From contig JAPDRN010000040.1 in NCBI GenBank assembly GCA_030247855.1, positions 62,001 through 126,000 of the forward strand: DNA of 64,000 bases, in the 5' to 3' direction. Both the position numbers and the translations under genes were made by a program. The number at the start of each line of letters is the position of its first letter. The first letter of the stretch is position 1. The DNA comes from Knufia peltigerae. Lineage: Eukaryota > Ascomycota > Eurotiomycetes > Chaetothyriales > Trichomeriaceae. The notes below the pieces were generated by a model that was given only the letters and a program-made list of their open reading frames with translations, was not told the origin of the DNA and did no database searches. Below are positions 54,052 to 64,000 of this stretch, piece by piece.

Positions 54052-56345
54052 ATGGCAGCAGTGGCACAGGATTTCTCGAGCACGCCGGCAACGGCCAAAA
54101 CCTCTGTCCCTCACCCTCTGTGCCCTTTGACCGCGGCGGAGATTTCCACCACCGCTGATCTGTTGAGGTCAGTATGGCCGTCGACGGTCGACCTACGTTT
54201 CAAGGTCATCACACTCGATGAGCCTGCGAAGAAGTCCATGGTTCCTTATCTCGAGGCCGAACACAGCGGTGCACCACTTCCGCCGATCCCCCGCAAGTCC
54301 TTTGTGTCATATTATATCCGCAACACAGTAAGCAAAGTCCCCTCCCTGTTTTTGGGCACAACGGGGGGCCCTGTGGATTTGCCTGATGCTCACACACACT
54401 CTCTCTTTCTACCTCTGATAGGATCGTTTCCACGAGGCCGTCGTCAATCTGACAGCCGGCAAAGTCGAGAGCAATGTCCGACTGGGTCCCAACATGCACG
54501 GCAATGGAGACTACGACGAGATTCTCCAGGTCGAGAAAAACGCCCTCGAAGATGAAGGCGTCAAGGAGGCTCTCAAGAAGCTCCAATTGCCTGCCGGCAC
54601 GGTCGTCTGTGCCGATCCCTGGATTTACGGTAAGTTTTTTTTACCTCGAAAGTTTTTCGTCCCATGTTTTTGGTTTGGTTTGTCGTTTGCTGATCGCACA
54701 CCTCGCTCGGGCAGGCTCTGATGGTATCAACGATGACGAGCGGCTGTACCAGGTCTTTTTGTACATGAGGGACCCCGCCAACCCGGACGAGCTCGACAGC
54801 AACCACTACGCCTTCCCACTCCCCATCTCTCCGGTCATCGAGTGCAACGACTACAAGGTCATCCGCATCGACTACCTCCCCACGGGGGCGGACAACACCA
54901 TCCGCGAGCCACGGCCGTACGAGGCCGTCCCGGCCAACGAGTACATTTCAGAGGCCCAGCCGCACCTTCGGCAGGACGTCAAGCCCCTCCGGGTCGTCCA
55001 GCCCGAAGGAGCGTCGTTCAAGATGACCCCGACCGGCGAGACGGGCCAGACCCTGGAGTGGCAGAAGTGGTCGTTCCGCGTCGGCTTCAACCAGCGGGAG
55101 GGCATGGTGCTGTACGACGTGCGCTACGACTCCCGCCCTCTGTTCTACCGCCTGTCGCTGTCCGACATGAACATCCCCTACGCCGACCCCCGGCACCCCT
55201 ACCACAAGAAGTCGGCGTACGACCTGGGGGACGCCGGCGCCGGCGCCATGGCCAACAACCTCAAGCTCGGCTGCGACTGCCTGGGCCACATCCAGTACAT
55301 CTCGTCCGTCATCGCCGACGACAAGGGCGCCCCCACCCCGGTCGAGAACTGCGTGTGCGTGCACGAGCAGGACGCGGGCATCGGCTGGAAGCACACCAAC
55401 TACCGCACGGGCCGGGCGGCCGTGGTCCGCAACCGCGAGCTGGTCCTGCAGAGCATCATCACCGTGTCCAACTACGAGTACATCCTGGCCTTCATGTTCA
55501 ACCAGGCCGGCGAGGTCGCCTATGAGGTCCGGGCCACGGGCATCCTGTCGACCCAGCCCATCGACCACGAGCTCGACCGGACCGGCGTCCCCTTTGGCAC
55601 CGTGGTGCACCCGGGCGTGCTGGCGGTCCACCACCAGCACATCTTCTCGCTGCGCATCGACCCCATGCTCGAGGGCCACCGGAACCGACTGGCGTACGAC
55701 GAGGCCCACGCGGTGCCCGTCGACCCGGAATGGAACCCCCACGGGGTGGCCTACACCGTCGCCGAGACCGTGGTCGAGACCGCCGGCGGCCTGGACCTGA
55801 ACCCCGACGCCAACCGGGTCTTCAAGATCCAAAACTCCCAGGTGCGCAACCCGGTGAACGGGAAGCCGGTGGCGTACAAGATCCACGCGCCCCCATTCCA
55901 GAAGATGCTCGCCGACCCGTCCTCGTTCCACTTCAAGCGGGCCGAGTTCGCCGACCACAACATCTACGTCACCACCCACCGGGACCGGGAGCTGTACTCG
56001 GGAGGCTGGTACACGAACCAGTCGCGGGGAGGCACGGGGGTCCGAAGTTTCGCGGCCCGCCGGGACAGCGTCAAGGACCAGGACATTGTCGTCTGGGTCC
56101 AGTTCGGCATCAACCACGTCCCCCGCATCGAAGACTTCCCCGTCATGCCGTGCGAGATCCTCAAGGTCAGCCTGAAACCGGTCAACTTCTTCGACAAGAA
56201 CCCGGCCCTGGACGTGCCCCCCTCGGAACAAAACTTCAACCAGTCCACCTTGGTGAGTGAGATGCACCGTCAACCCGCGACGGAGATCAAGGTCGGAGAG
56301 GATTCTTGTTGCGCCACCCCCGACGCCACCAAGAGTAAGCTGTGA
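54052..56345 (+). CDS. Peroxisomal copper amine oxidase (PTS1)
   Basis: A homodimeric copper/topaquinone enzyme oxidising primary amines to aldehyde, ammonia and H2O2. Exons 54052-54327, 54422-54629 and 54715-56345 join to 704 residues. The topaquinone precursor Tyr415 sits in VSNYEYI; the catalytic base is Asp331 in YDLGDAG, 84 residues earlier, close to the spacing in known yeast enzymes. Copper ligands are His468 and His470 (VHHQHIF) and the His of NHVPRIEDFPVMP. The protein ends in SKL, a type 1 peroxisomal signal, so H2O2 would be made next to catalase. Exon 3 is extremely GC-rich with almost exclusively C- or G-ending codons, unlike neighbouring genes, which points to high expression or different history. 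Confidence 0.95.
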
Positions 56346-56992
56346 GGGTTACGACCCACCAGGGCATGACGTGATGATGATGGGTGATGGTTCTCTTTGT
56401 GTAGATGGAATGATGAAAAGGGGCCCTATACTTGTTGTATTCCCCAGAAAACCAAAACCAAAACCAAAACCACAAATGGTTCACATAACTGGTGAGAATG
56501 GATTTCTTTTTTTTGGATTGTTAGCAGTACAGTTGCAGTTGCACAAAGCAGAAACAAAAAAAATGCAAGGCTTTCGAGAGTACGCTGCTTACTCGAATTT
56601 TCTGCAATAAGTTTTGTATATACTCCGTACCTAGGTAGTTGACTCTTGTCAAACCACGAGTTCCCGAGTACAATACAACGTTGTCTATGACGGTGAATAT
56701 GGGGAACAATTCCAAGTATACTTTGTTATAAACTCCATATGTATATATTCGGCACAAAATATAGATACCTATATTCAGAATAGTCCTATTCACATCCACA
56801 AAAGGTACCTAAAGTCATGGCACAATGAACTCAGTTCCTGAGTTGCCCCTTACCAGGCGAAAGAATTTTCCAAACACATTAATATCTTGTCATGTTCATA
56901 AAGTCATGTTCCTCCTCCCTTTTTCGTCCTTTTTATATACAGAAAGTATACAGAAAGTATCAAAAGAGGAAAGCCCGAAACTCAGTTTACTT
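56346..56992. other. Convergent 3' flanks of amine oxidase and TMEM184-like genes
   Basis: No gene seen. Holds a CAAAAC tandem near 56452-56472 and TACTCCGTA at 56621. AT-rich, in sharp contrast to the GC-rich amine oxidase coding sequence. Confidence 0.5.
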
Positions 56993-58727
56993 TTACAAAA
57001 AGTTGTCCCTGTTGTTGTTGTTGTCATGCGGCGGGTAGGGGTATGATTGTGGTTGCGGACTTCGAGGTGGTGGCATGTAAGGCATTGATATTCGGTTATC
57101 TCTATTGTTGCCCTGTTGCCCTGTCGGTTCTCGTATCGAATGTGGATAAGGAGCCGTCGTCACACCGCTCTCTTGGCCACCTGCACCCGGATAAGGTGCA
57201 TATTGGGGATAGTAGTGTGGTTGTGGTTGTTGTTGTGGTGGTTGTTGCTGCTGCTGCTGCGGCGGCGGCGGTGGTGGCGGATAATATTGTGGTGTGTACT
57301 TGTCATCATACGTCGTCGTCGCAATGCCAATGTCACCCTGTTCGTAATACATGGGCGCCTCATTAGGATCGCTGTCTCTTCTAGGTACGCCAGGTCGTGA
57401 CATGGGCATGCCTTGGCTATTCGAAAGCAGATTATCACCTTCTTCTCCTCCATAACGAGGCGGTTGAGCCGGTCCAGTATACGCGGTATTTCCGTTGAAG
57501 TTGGACAATTTCTGGCTTTCGGTATAATCACTCCCTGTCGTGTTCTTGCGGGTCATGTCGTAGCTGACATCGTTGTGGCGGTGCTTGCGACCTTTGAAGA
57601 GCCATCGTGCGGATCGACCCGTGGCCTTCAGCATGTCCCAAGCATTGAATGAATCCCACATGGCCTTTACACCCAAGAAACCGCCCTGATACGTTAGCCG
57701 GTCTCCGGGGACCGCCTCTGCCATCAATTCTTTGGACCCGAGGGTATAGGGTTTCCAGCTGAAAGACCAGATGTGGAAGATGGAGAAAAACGCCATTTCA
57801 ATACACAGCAGTAAAGCAGGGATGCCGACTTTGATGTCTGGCGTTTGGACTTTGGAGGTTGCTTTGATCGCTCCGGAACTGGTCAGGAAAGAGATCAGTG
57901 TCGTCTGCCAGAAACTCAAAAAGATGACCAGTTTGATGGCTGTGATTTTGAGTAAGGGTTTGTGTCGGCGGATGTCATCCTTGATCTGAATATAAAACTG
58001 GATCAGACAATACATCGCAATGGTGACTCCGATTGATTCGAATACCATGACCCAGATATGGGCGAATGCGGGATTCAGAGACTCTAAGCAATAAAGGTCG
58101 GCGGCCTGCGTTGCGACGGCGACTAGAGTGAAAAAGACGCGAATGAAGCAGTACTGAAAGACAGAGACCCAAACAACCTAGAATAGGAAGATGTCAGTGT
58201 TTTGTAAACTCATACAAAGAATCTCATCCACGTACGTTGAACCAAGTAAGACCGCTCCTAGGGGTCCTCAAGATGCCCTTTTCGGCGCCCCCTGTGCATT
58301 TCTGGAACCAGCCCATGGGCCAGACCCATTTCCTAGGTGTGATGGTGCGGAAGTAGACCTTTTGCTGGTGCAAGTCGGGAGCAATATAGGCGCAAAGCAG
58401 GCTGAAAAAGGAGGCAATGGCAAATGCCTCGTAACAATCTCGAATGACCTCAAAGTAGACGCTGTGGTTGTAATAGTAGTAGGACAGGAGAGAGACGGCG
58501 GCGTAGACAGGGACCATGAAGAGGATGCGAATGATGTGTCTTTGCTCCCACGGTTTCAGGTAGTGCGTCGCATGCATCGTGATGAGGAAGAATGAGACCA
58601 CGACAGCGATGAAGGTGAAGATGCCGCCGAGGTAGAGACCAAGGTCGTGGAAGGTCTTGTCATGCCATATGGGATCTTCCGTGATGGTCATATCCTCCAG
58701 TGTCGTGTTGCATTTTGGCCAGCCCAT
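56993..58727 (-). CDS. TMEM184/organic-solute-transporter-alpha-like membrane protein (DUF300)
   Basis: A seven-helix family of unclear transport or signalling role; yeast relatives localise to the vacuole. Exons 58727-58236 and 58177-56993 join to 558 residues. Family landmarks are ATHYLKPWEQRHIIRILFMV, PVYAAVSLLSYYYY, VIRDCYEAFAIASFFSLLCA and PPLKI-type segments such as HKPLLKITAIKLVIFLSFWQ. Seven hydrophobic segments end around residue 300 (IEMAFFSIFHIWSF). The C-terminal ~230 residues are disordered, with runs of Gln and Pro (57200-57310) encoded by CAA/CAG and CCG/CCA repeats, and many Tyr/Pro. The N-terminus lacks a cleavable signal. Confidence 0.9.
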
Positions 58728-60141
58728 CTTGACGGCTGTTTGTATTTTTTTTTCTTTAAAAAAAAAGTAATCTTCCGTTTAGGTATTTAGGCGGGACCTC
58801 TATGGCAAGACCATCGAAGCAGAGGAGAGCGGAAGGGAGAGATGGAGGGGTGTTGGTGGCGTTTGCGATAGAGACGTGCGGAATACCCGTACAGTAAGTA
58901 ACACGGCGGGTACCTAGAGGATCGGTATGCGGAGGGATGTGAGGGCAGCGCGTTCTATCGCGAGTCGCGTCAATTGCAAGGGTTGGTTGGTTCGCTCTGT
59001 ATTCGTCAAGGAGTGAGAGAAAGGAGGTGGTACGGAGTAGGTTGTCGTGTAGCAAGCTTGGTCGTGGTCGCAGTTTAACAAAGGGATGTTGGGTGATGAA
59101 AGAGTAACAAAGAGAGGGTGACAACGGAGTGTACGAGTACAGTAGAAGCGACACCAAGGTCGACTGCGCCGCAAAGGATTGAGCGATGACCGGGGGACGA
59201 ATTTAGACGCAGGACACGAGGCTTGTAAAGTTGGCTGATAGGGATTAAGGCGTGCACACTTTCTCGATGACCCCTGGTGGATATGGAAGAGGCAGGGGAC
59301 TTGATTGAGGCACAGACACTGGCACCCTGGCACTAAAACTGACCCTTAGCGACGATTGAGAGACCGGGACTGGGTGGTGGGTGGCTATCGTGAGGCTGAC
59401 GAGGCCAAAGTGTTCCAAAGTGGATGTGGCTCTGGCGCCGGATCGACGTAGCTGAAACATTCTTTTGAATTACAGTGGAGGGGATGTGTTTACCTATTGC
59501 ATACAAAACGGAGAACAGTATGCATGTTGTATGAGTACATACTCCATAGAGAATGAATACTCGTAGATGGTGCTTTTGAGTGATATTTGGCAGATAGAGT
59601 AGTCAATGTCGTGTGTAGTATCTGCACTAATATCTATATGCACTGTGATCTTGTATAGCCCCAAGCTCATCCAAGACCCTTGCCGCTAGTCTAGTCCTTG
59701 AGGCTTGTCATTCTTATGCCCTGGAATGCCTGAAAGGCCTAATTGACAGCTATGCACGGAGTACGCAGTGGACGGATGTTCTCCTTAGAACATGCAACAT
59801 CCGGATGATTCAACTTCAACAGTCTATGCATAGGTAATTTATTCTCCTTATAGTCATGGCAATGACGCCACCTAGACGAGTATATCCCCCCCTTGAGATC
59901 CGTATATTTAAGTTGACTCGCTCCATACTCCTCCGGGTATCTTGTGAATGCGGCCTTCAAACCGACGACAATGATACAATTCATATACAATGCTCGCTCG
60001 CTCGTGCTCGGGCAAAGCCAAAGTCCATTAAAACCAGAGTTGAACTGGTATCTTGGAAACATTTCCCGTCTCATCGAGTCCGGGATTTTTGATTCATCTT
60101 CCCTGATCGTACTCCGTGACGCACGCGTTTCATCTTCTCCA
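58728..60141. other. Intergenic, 1.4 kb, TMEM184-like promoter and MET2 3' flank
   Basis: No gene seen. A/T homopolymer runs lie just upstream of the TMEM184-like ATG (58747-58767). TACGGAGTA is at 59031, TACGAGTA at 59132 and TACTCGTA at 59558. Confidence 0.5.
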
Positions 60142-61779
60142 TCACCAGGCAGTCAAGTCACCAATCTCTGCCTCTCCAAATGTACTGCTTTTCGTCATCT
60201 GGCCAACTCCATCCTTGACCTCTCCATTTTCCCCTCCCACACCAGGTTTGCTCATGATTTCTGGCAGGTATTCTCGAAAGAATCCAAGGAGGTAGCTGTT
60301 GACCTGTTCGAACTGCAGCAGAAAAGCGTCATGCCCTTCTGGACTATCGATCTTCCCTAGCCGGGCGTTCGGGATGCCGTGGGCAAGCTCCTCCTGCTCG
60401 GCGATGGTAAAGAGCCCATCAGACTCTATGCCCAGAACCAGGGCAGGTTGCTCGATGAGCGCCAGGGCATCCTGAACACTGGATGCCCGGTTTCTTGAAA
60501 CGTCATGAGTGTCAAGCTTGCGTGTAATGGCAATATAACAGTTCGCGTCGAATCGAGTCACGAACTTGTTGCCTTGGTACCGCAGGTAGGATTGAGCTGA
60601 AAAGTAATGGCTCGTCGGCTGTGAGGTGTTTCGGCTGAGGACTGGTACAGGCACCGAGTATTCTGTCGTCCCGCTGAATTGGGGGTCTTTGAAAGTCGCC
60701 GTCTGCGCCTCGTCCGGGGAATCCGGCGGTCTCGACCCTGAAGGGGTTTCGCTGCGTGACCCGGGTCGAAACCCTTTGGCACGACTGTGACCGTCGTTGT
60801 GAATCGACCAGTGTTCGTTGTGTGCTCCGTTGCCGTTCTCCTGGCCGATCGTCTGCCTTTTCGACAAATCAGGTGCATTTCGCCCGAAGCGGGCCTCAAA
60901 CGAGTCACGGCTGCGATAGGTGAGCAATGCAGACATGCGTGCTGCTCCCAACCCTGCCGTGGGCGGATCCTCGGAGGAGTAATAGCCATCTTCATATTTT
61001 GGGTCCGAGTATATGGCCTGCCGTTGCGCCTCGCCCCAGCTGATGCCCCAAGCACTGTGTGTTGCCGATGTCGCGATCGGAACGATGGTGCGCACATAGT
61101 CCTTGCCAAAGTAGGCATATTCAAGGCAAAGCATGCCGCCCATCGACCCTCCCACCACGCACGCGATCTTCCGGATGCCGAGGGAGTCGAGGACGATCTT
61201 GTGGAGGCTGAATCATCTTTGTTAGCTGACCTGGTCGAGGCGCATGCATCAAACTACTCACTTCACATCGTCCCTTATCGTGGTCAGAGGGAATTCTGGA
61301 CCATAGTTCCCCAGTTCCGGATCTCCGTCTCTGCTGGTGACAGGACTGGCACTGCCGTACGGGCTTCCCAGACTGTTCAAGCAAACGATGAAGAATCTCG
61401 TCATATCAAATGCTTGCCCGGTCCCTCCCAGCAGAGGACCCCACCAGTCGGCCACATCGGCGCTTCCACTGAGCGCATGGCATATTACTAGTGCGTTGTC
61501 TTTGTTCTCTGACAGTTGGCCCCGAGTCGTGTATGCTACGGGAACATTTTTGAGGACGACGCCGGATTCGAGGGTGAATGAAGGTACAATGGCATAGTTT
61601 TGATCGGGAACAAGGCTGGCGAAAGGGTTTTCAGGTTGGGATTTGGCACTCTCTACGGGATTTAGTAGCCGTTCAAAATAACAACAGTATATTAAAGAAG
61701 GGGCTCAAAAGGGTGGGAGGCACTGACGGTGTTTTAAAGAGGCACGGCTCTCGTTGCCGTTGACCTCTGTGACCACCAT
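60142..61779 (-). CDS. MET2: Homoserine O-acetyltransferase
   Basis: First committed step of methionine synthesis by sulfhydrylation: acetylates homoserine with acetyl-CoA. Exons 61779-61728, 61652-61262 and 61207-60142 join to 502 residues. The alpha/beta-hydrolase fold shows NALVICHALSGSADVADWWG and FFIVCLNSLGSPYGSASP near the N-terminus. The nucleophile elbow VVGGSMGGM holds the catalytic Ser; Asp is in LGIESDGLFTIAEQ and His in PEGHDAFLLQFEQV, completing the triad. An insertion of about 80 residues, rich in Ser/Pro/Thr, separates the core from SAQSYLRYQGNKFVTRFDAN, as in other fungal enzymes. The start ATG is followed by VVTEVNGNES. The enzyme is cytosolic. Confidence 0.95.
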
Positions 61780-62462
61780 CGTGGCGGACAATCTGGTGGA
61801 AAATTTCTGATGCGGATTGGAGGTGATGTTGCGATACTTCAGGATGTTTTAAGTGAGGTCCATTGGTTTGTGGTATATGTACCTAGTTGATCTCTTCGTA
61901 TTGTGAGCCAGGTAATTTAGTTAGAAGGCATTGTCTGGGGATGGAAGTGAAAGAATCGACATTTTGCTACTGCATGGTGGGAGTCATTAAAGATGGAAAA
62001 AAAAGAGACCGCGGCAGTTGGAGAAGTGAGCATCCACTGGGTCTAGTGGGAGCCTCTAGGAGGCGCAGGATAGCCTAAGAAGCCCGAACTCCCACCATTC
62101 GGAGCACATTCCTAGGTGCTTGGTAGAGGCGCTGAGGGGCACTTAGGCTCTTGTCCGGTTGGCGTCATCATCAACGAATAGAGAGACGCGGGCACCTCTC
62201 CGGGCATTAGCCGATGAGATACGAAAGGTACTCCGTATCCGTATCCGTACAGATGAGATGGTGTCACATGACCTGAACATCTGCTATATCAGCGTCTACG
62301 AGTACGACAGCCACCATCTTTTAAACAATTCATATGATGCATATGTACATCCCTTCTCGCCTTTGATGTTTTCCGTGTTACCTAGGTATGTATATGCAGT
62401 ATCTAATTCTTGTTTTTCAGCGCCATTCAATGCAAAAAGCCCAAATTCCGTGTCGTTTGTCA
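61780..62462. other. Intergenic between MET2 and the MFS gene
   Basis: No gene seen. TACTCCGTA at 62229 is followed by CCGTATCCGTA, a small tandem of the half word. TACGAGTA is at 62297. Confidence 0.5.
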
Positions 62463-64000
62463 TCAAAGGTTCAGCTGGAACCTCTTCCTGATCTTCTCTC
62501 CATACTTGCAAAAGACCCAGATCATTGGTGTCATACCCAACGCAATGAACGCAAGCAACGAGTTCCCCCAGCCGAGGCCCAAGGCCTTGTATAGGCTACG
62601 GCCTGCGAGAGGAAGCAGAGCCCCGCCGATACTCCGGAGGACAGTATTCGCCGCCATGGCACTCGCGGCGTAGATGGTGTAAGAATCCACCAGATATGTG
62701 CCGATGGGCATGAAGGTGATGATCATCCCGGCCCCGAAGATGAAGGTTCCGATGATGGGTACTATCCAATGTACCTTGTACTCCGCCGACCAGCCGTAGA
62801 TGAACAGGCCGGAAGGGATCAGGGCCGCTCCGGGCCACAGGAGAGGAAGTCGAAGTTCAGGTTTGAGTTCCCCTCCTTTCGCCCATTTCTTCAGTAACCT
62901 GTCCGAAAAGTACCCGAAACCAGTGAGGCCGACAAGCTGTCCAAGACCGGTGCCCAAGTACACCAACCCAACGTTGCTCGAACTGATGCCGTATTGGTCT
63001 TCAAACACAAAGGTGACGGTGGTAAACAAAAGGTAGAGGTAGCCGTAGGTGACGGCGATGTAAAGGGAGGTCCCGAAGATGATGGGGGAGAAACACAACA
63101 TCTTGATGGGACGGACGATGGACAATAGAAACATCTCGCGTGGCGTCTTGGGAGTCTGCAGGGCGGAGCGAAGCTTGTAGTTGCCGGTCTCTTTACGTAG
63201 TCTCTTGGCTTTTCGCTCGAGGAGTACAGGTGGGTACGTCTCTCGCTGGCAAACGACGGTGAGTACGAGTAGAATTGCGGTCTGAAAAGAGAGGTCAGCA
63301 GACATTTTAGCAAGGCTTTCCAGGTGTGCCGTCTCACGCAAATTGATATTAGGTAAAAGTCCCATCGCCAGCCAGCGGCGGCCGACAGATATGAACCTAC
63401 CACTGGTCCAAGACTGTGGGAATTCGGTTAGTATGATTTAATGAACAAGGTGAAAAAAGAAAGAAAAGGGGAAAAGCAACCAACCTCGGGCCAAAAAGAA
63501 TGGGAAAACTCCATATCGACATGACCTTGCCTCTCTGCTCTTGTTTGAAAGTATCCGCAATCGTGCCTGAGCCGATGGTGATGGGGGAGGAGCCAGCCAC
63601 GCCGGCCAAGAAGCGAAATACAATCAACATCGAGATACTGGTAGACCTCGCGCAACCGATGCTGAATGCAAGAAACAGAAACGTGTTGACATGGTACACG
63701 GGCAGGCGCCCGTAGTGTTCGGAAGCCGGTGCGATGATCAAGGGACCGAAAACATATCCCAGGACATATATCGACACCACGAGGGAAGCAACCGCGAGAC
63801 TCTTCTCCCCGAATTCTTCCATGACCAATGGAACACCGGGGGCGAACGTGGATGATGCAAAAGGTCTATACGTGCGCATTAGAGTCAACACGCCAGACGG
63901 AGAAACGAGCCTGCCATTTCGTAGCAGCAGTGGGAGAGTTATAGGGAGAGAAGAAGAACCTACGTCAAAAAGGTGATTGAAGAGATCAAGGCGATGTTGA
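62463..64000 (-). CDS. MFS drug:H+ antiporter (DHA1 family), 5' end beyond the window
   Basis: A 12-span major facilitator of the kind that exports drugs or polyamines. The 3' end (stop at 62463) is in the window; the first exon continues past base 64000. Visible exons begin at 64000-63964, then 63865 onward, with further introns of about 50-100 bp near 63480-63425 and 63330-63282. Spliced text includes ITFLTPFASSTFAPGVPLVM (TM1), APASEHYGRLPVYH (loop 2-3 motif A), FRFLAGVAGSSPITIGSGTI and SLGPVVGSYLSAAAGWRW (motif C). The second half has YGISSSNVGLVYLGTGLGQL and PIIGTFIFGAGMIITFMPI. The substrate is unknown. Confidence 0.9.

Noticed and set aside
54948..56273. 441-codon open frame on the minus strand across the amine oxidase gene
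   Set aside because: It mirrors the C/G-ending codon bias of the sense gene; the translation is Val/Gly/Asp-rich with no family features.
1..64000. CRISPR arrays, phage or transposon genes
   Set aside because: No regularly spaced repeats with spacers, and no transposase, reverse transcriptase or integrase motif was seen; the organism is a eukaryote.

Overview
The window is nuclear DNA of a filamentous ascomycete (Pezizomycotina). The evidence is many short GT-AG introns of about 45-150 bp, about half the genes being intron-containing, moderate GC, and fungal-specific families such as sphingolipid C9-methyltransferase, SYLF/Ysc84, Ytp1-like, fungal MET2 and the Erd1/EXS family. A Eurotiomycetes or Dothideomycetes member is plausible, but I cannot fix the order from sequence alone. 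There is no operon, phage, CRISPR array or recognisable transposon.

Layout. 1-2.7 kb is gene-free. 2.7-12.9 kb carries compact housekeeping genes: a Golgi GDP-mannose transporter, a phosducin-like protein, ribosomal protein uL23, TIM8, BUD31, a probable Edc1/PNRC-type decapping activator, RBX1 and SPC1. 14.4-20.4 kb carries a CorA magnesium transporter, an ERD1-like EXS protein and sphingolipid C9-methyltransferase. 22.7-27.3 kb has a PHO84-type phosphate transporter convergent with an aromatic-ring FAD monooxygenase. 28.5-39.9 kb has a KHDC4-like KH protein, a BMT5-like rRNA methyltransferase, PEX10, a Ytp1-like membrane protein, a chitin-binding polysaccharide deacetylase and a SYLF protein. 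41-51.9 kb has a peroxisomal enoyl-CoA hydratase/isomerase family protein, Swi5, a full-length ABCB transporter and CFT2/CPSF2. 52.2-64 kb has an uncharacterised proline-rich protein, a peroxisomal copper amine oxidase, a TMEM184-like protein, homoserine O-acetyltransferase (MET2) and the 3' part of an MFS transporter that runs off the right edge.

The genes are mostly unrelated in pathway. Three are linked by the peroxisome: PEX10 supports import of PTS1 proteins, and two other products here end in the PTS1 tripeptide SKL. Several act in RNA metabolism (BUD31, KHDC4-like, CFT2, BMT5, the Edc1-like protein) and several in the secretory pathway (GDP-mannose transporter, SPC1, ERD1).

The strongest unexplained signal is a dispersed 9-mer, TACTCCGTA (or TACGGAGTA), present in at least 21 exact copies, all in intergenic DNA, with a related 8-mer TACTCGTA. 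Other points for a second look are two microexons (10 nt and 22 nt), a Cys-rich tail on the deacetylase, a tRNA-Ser(GCU)-like hairpin, an orphan proline-rich protein with a well-formed C-terminal domain, and an intron in the enoyl-CoA hydratase/isomerase gene whose retention keeps the frame open. Small split genes (TIM8, RBX1, SPC1) were rebuilt by hand from splice sites and checked for frame.
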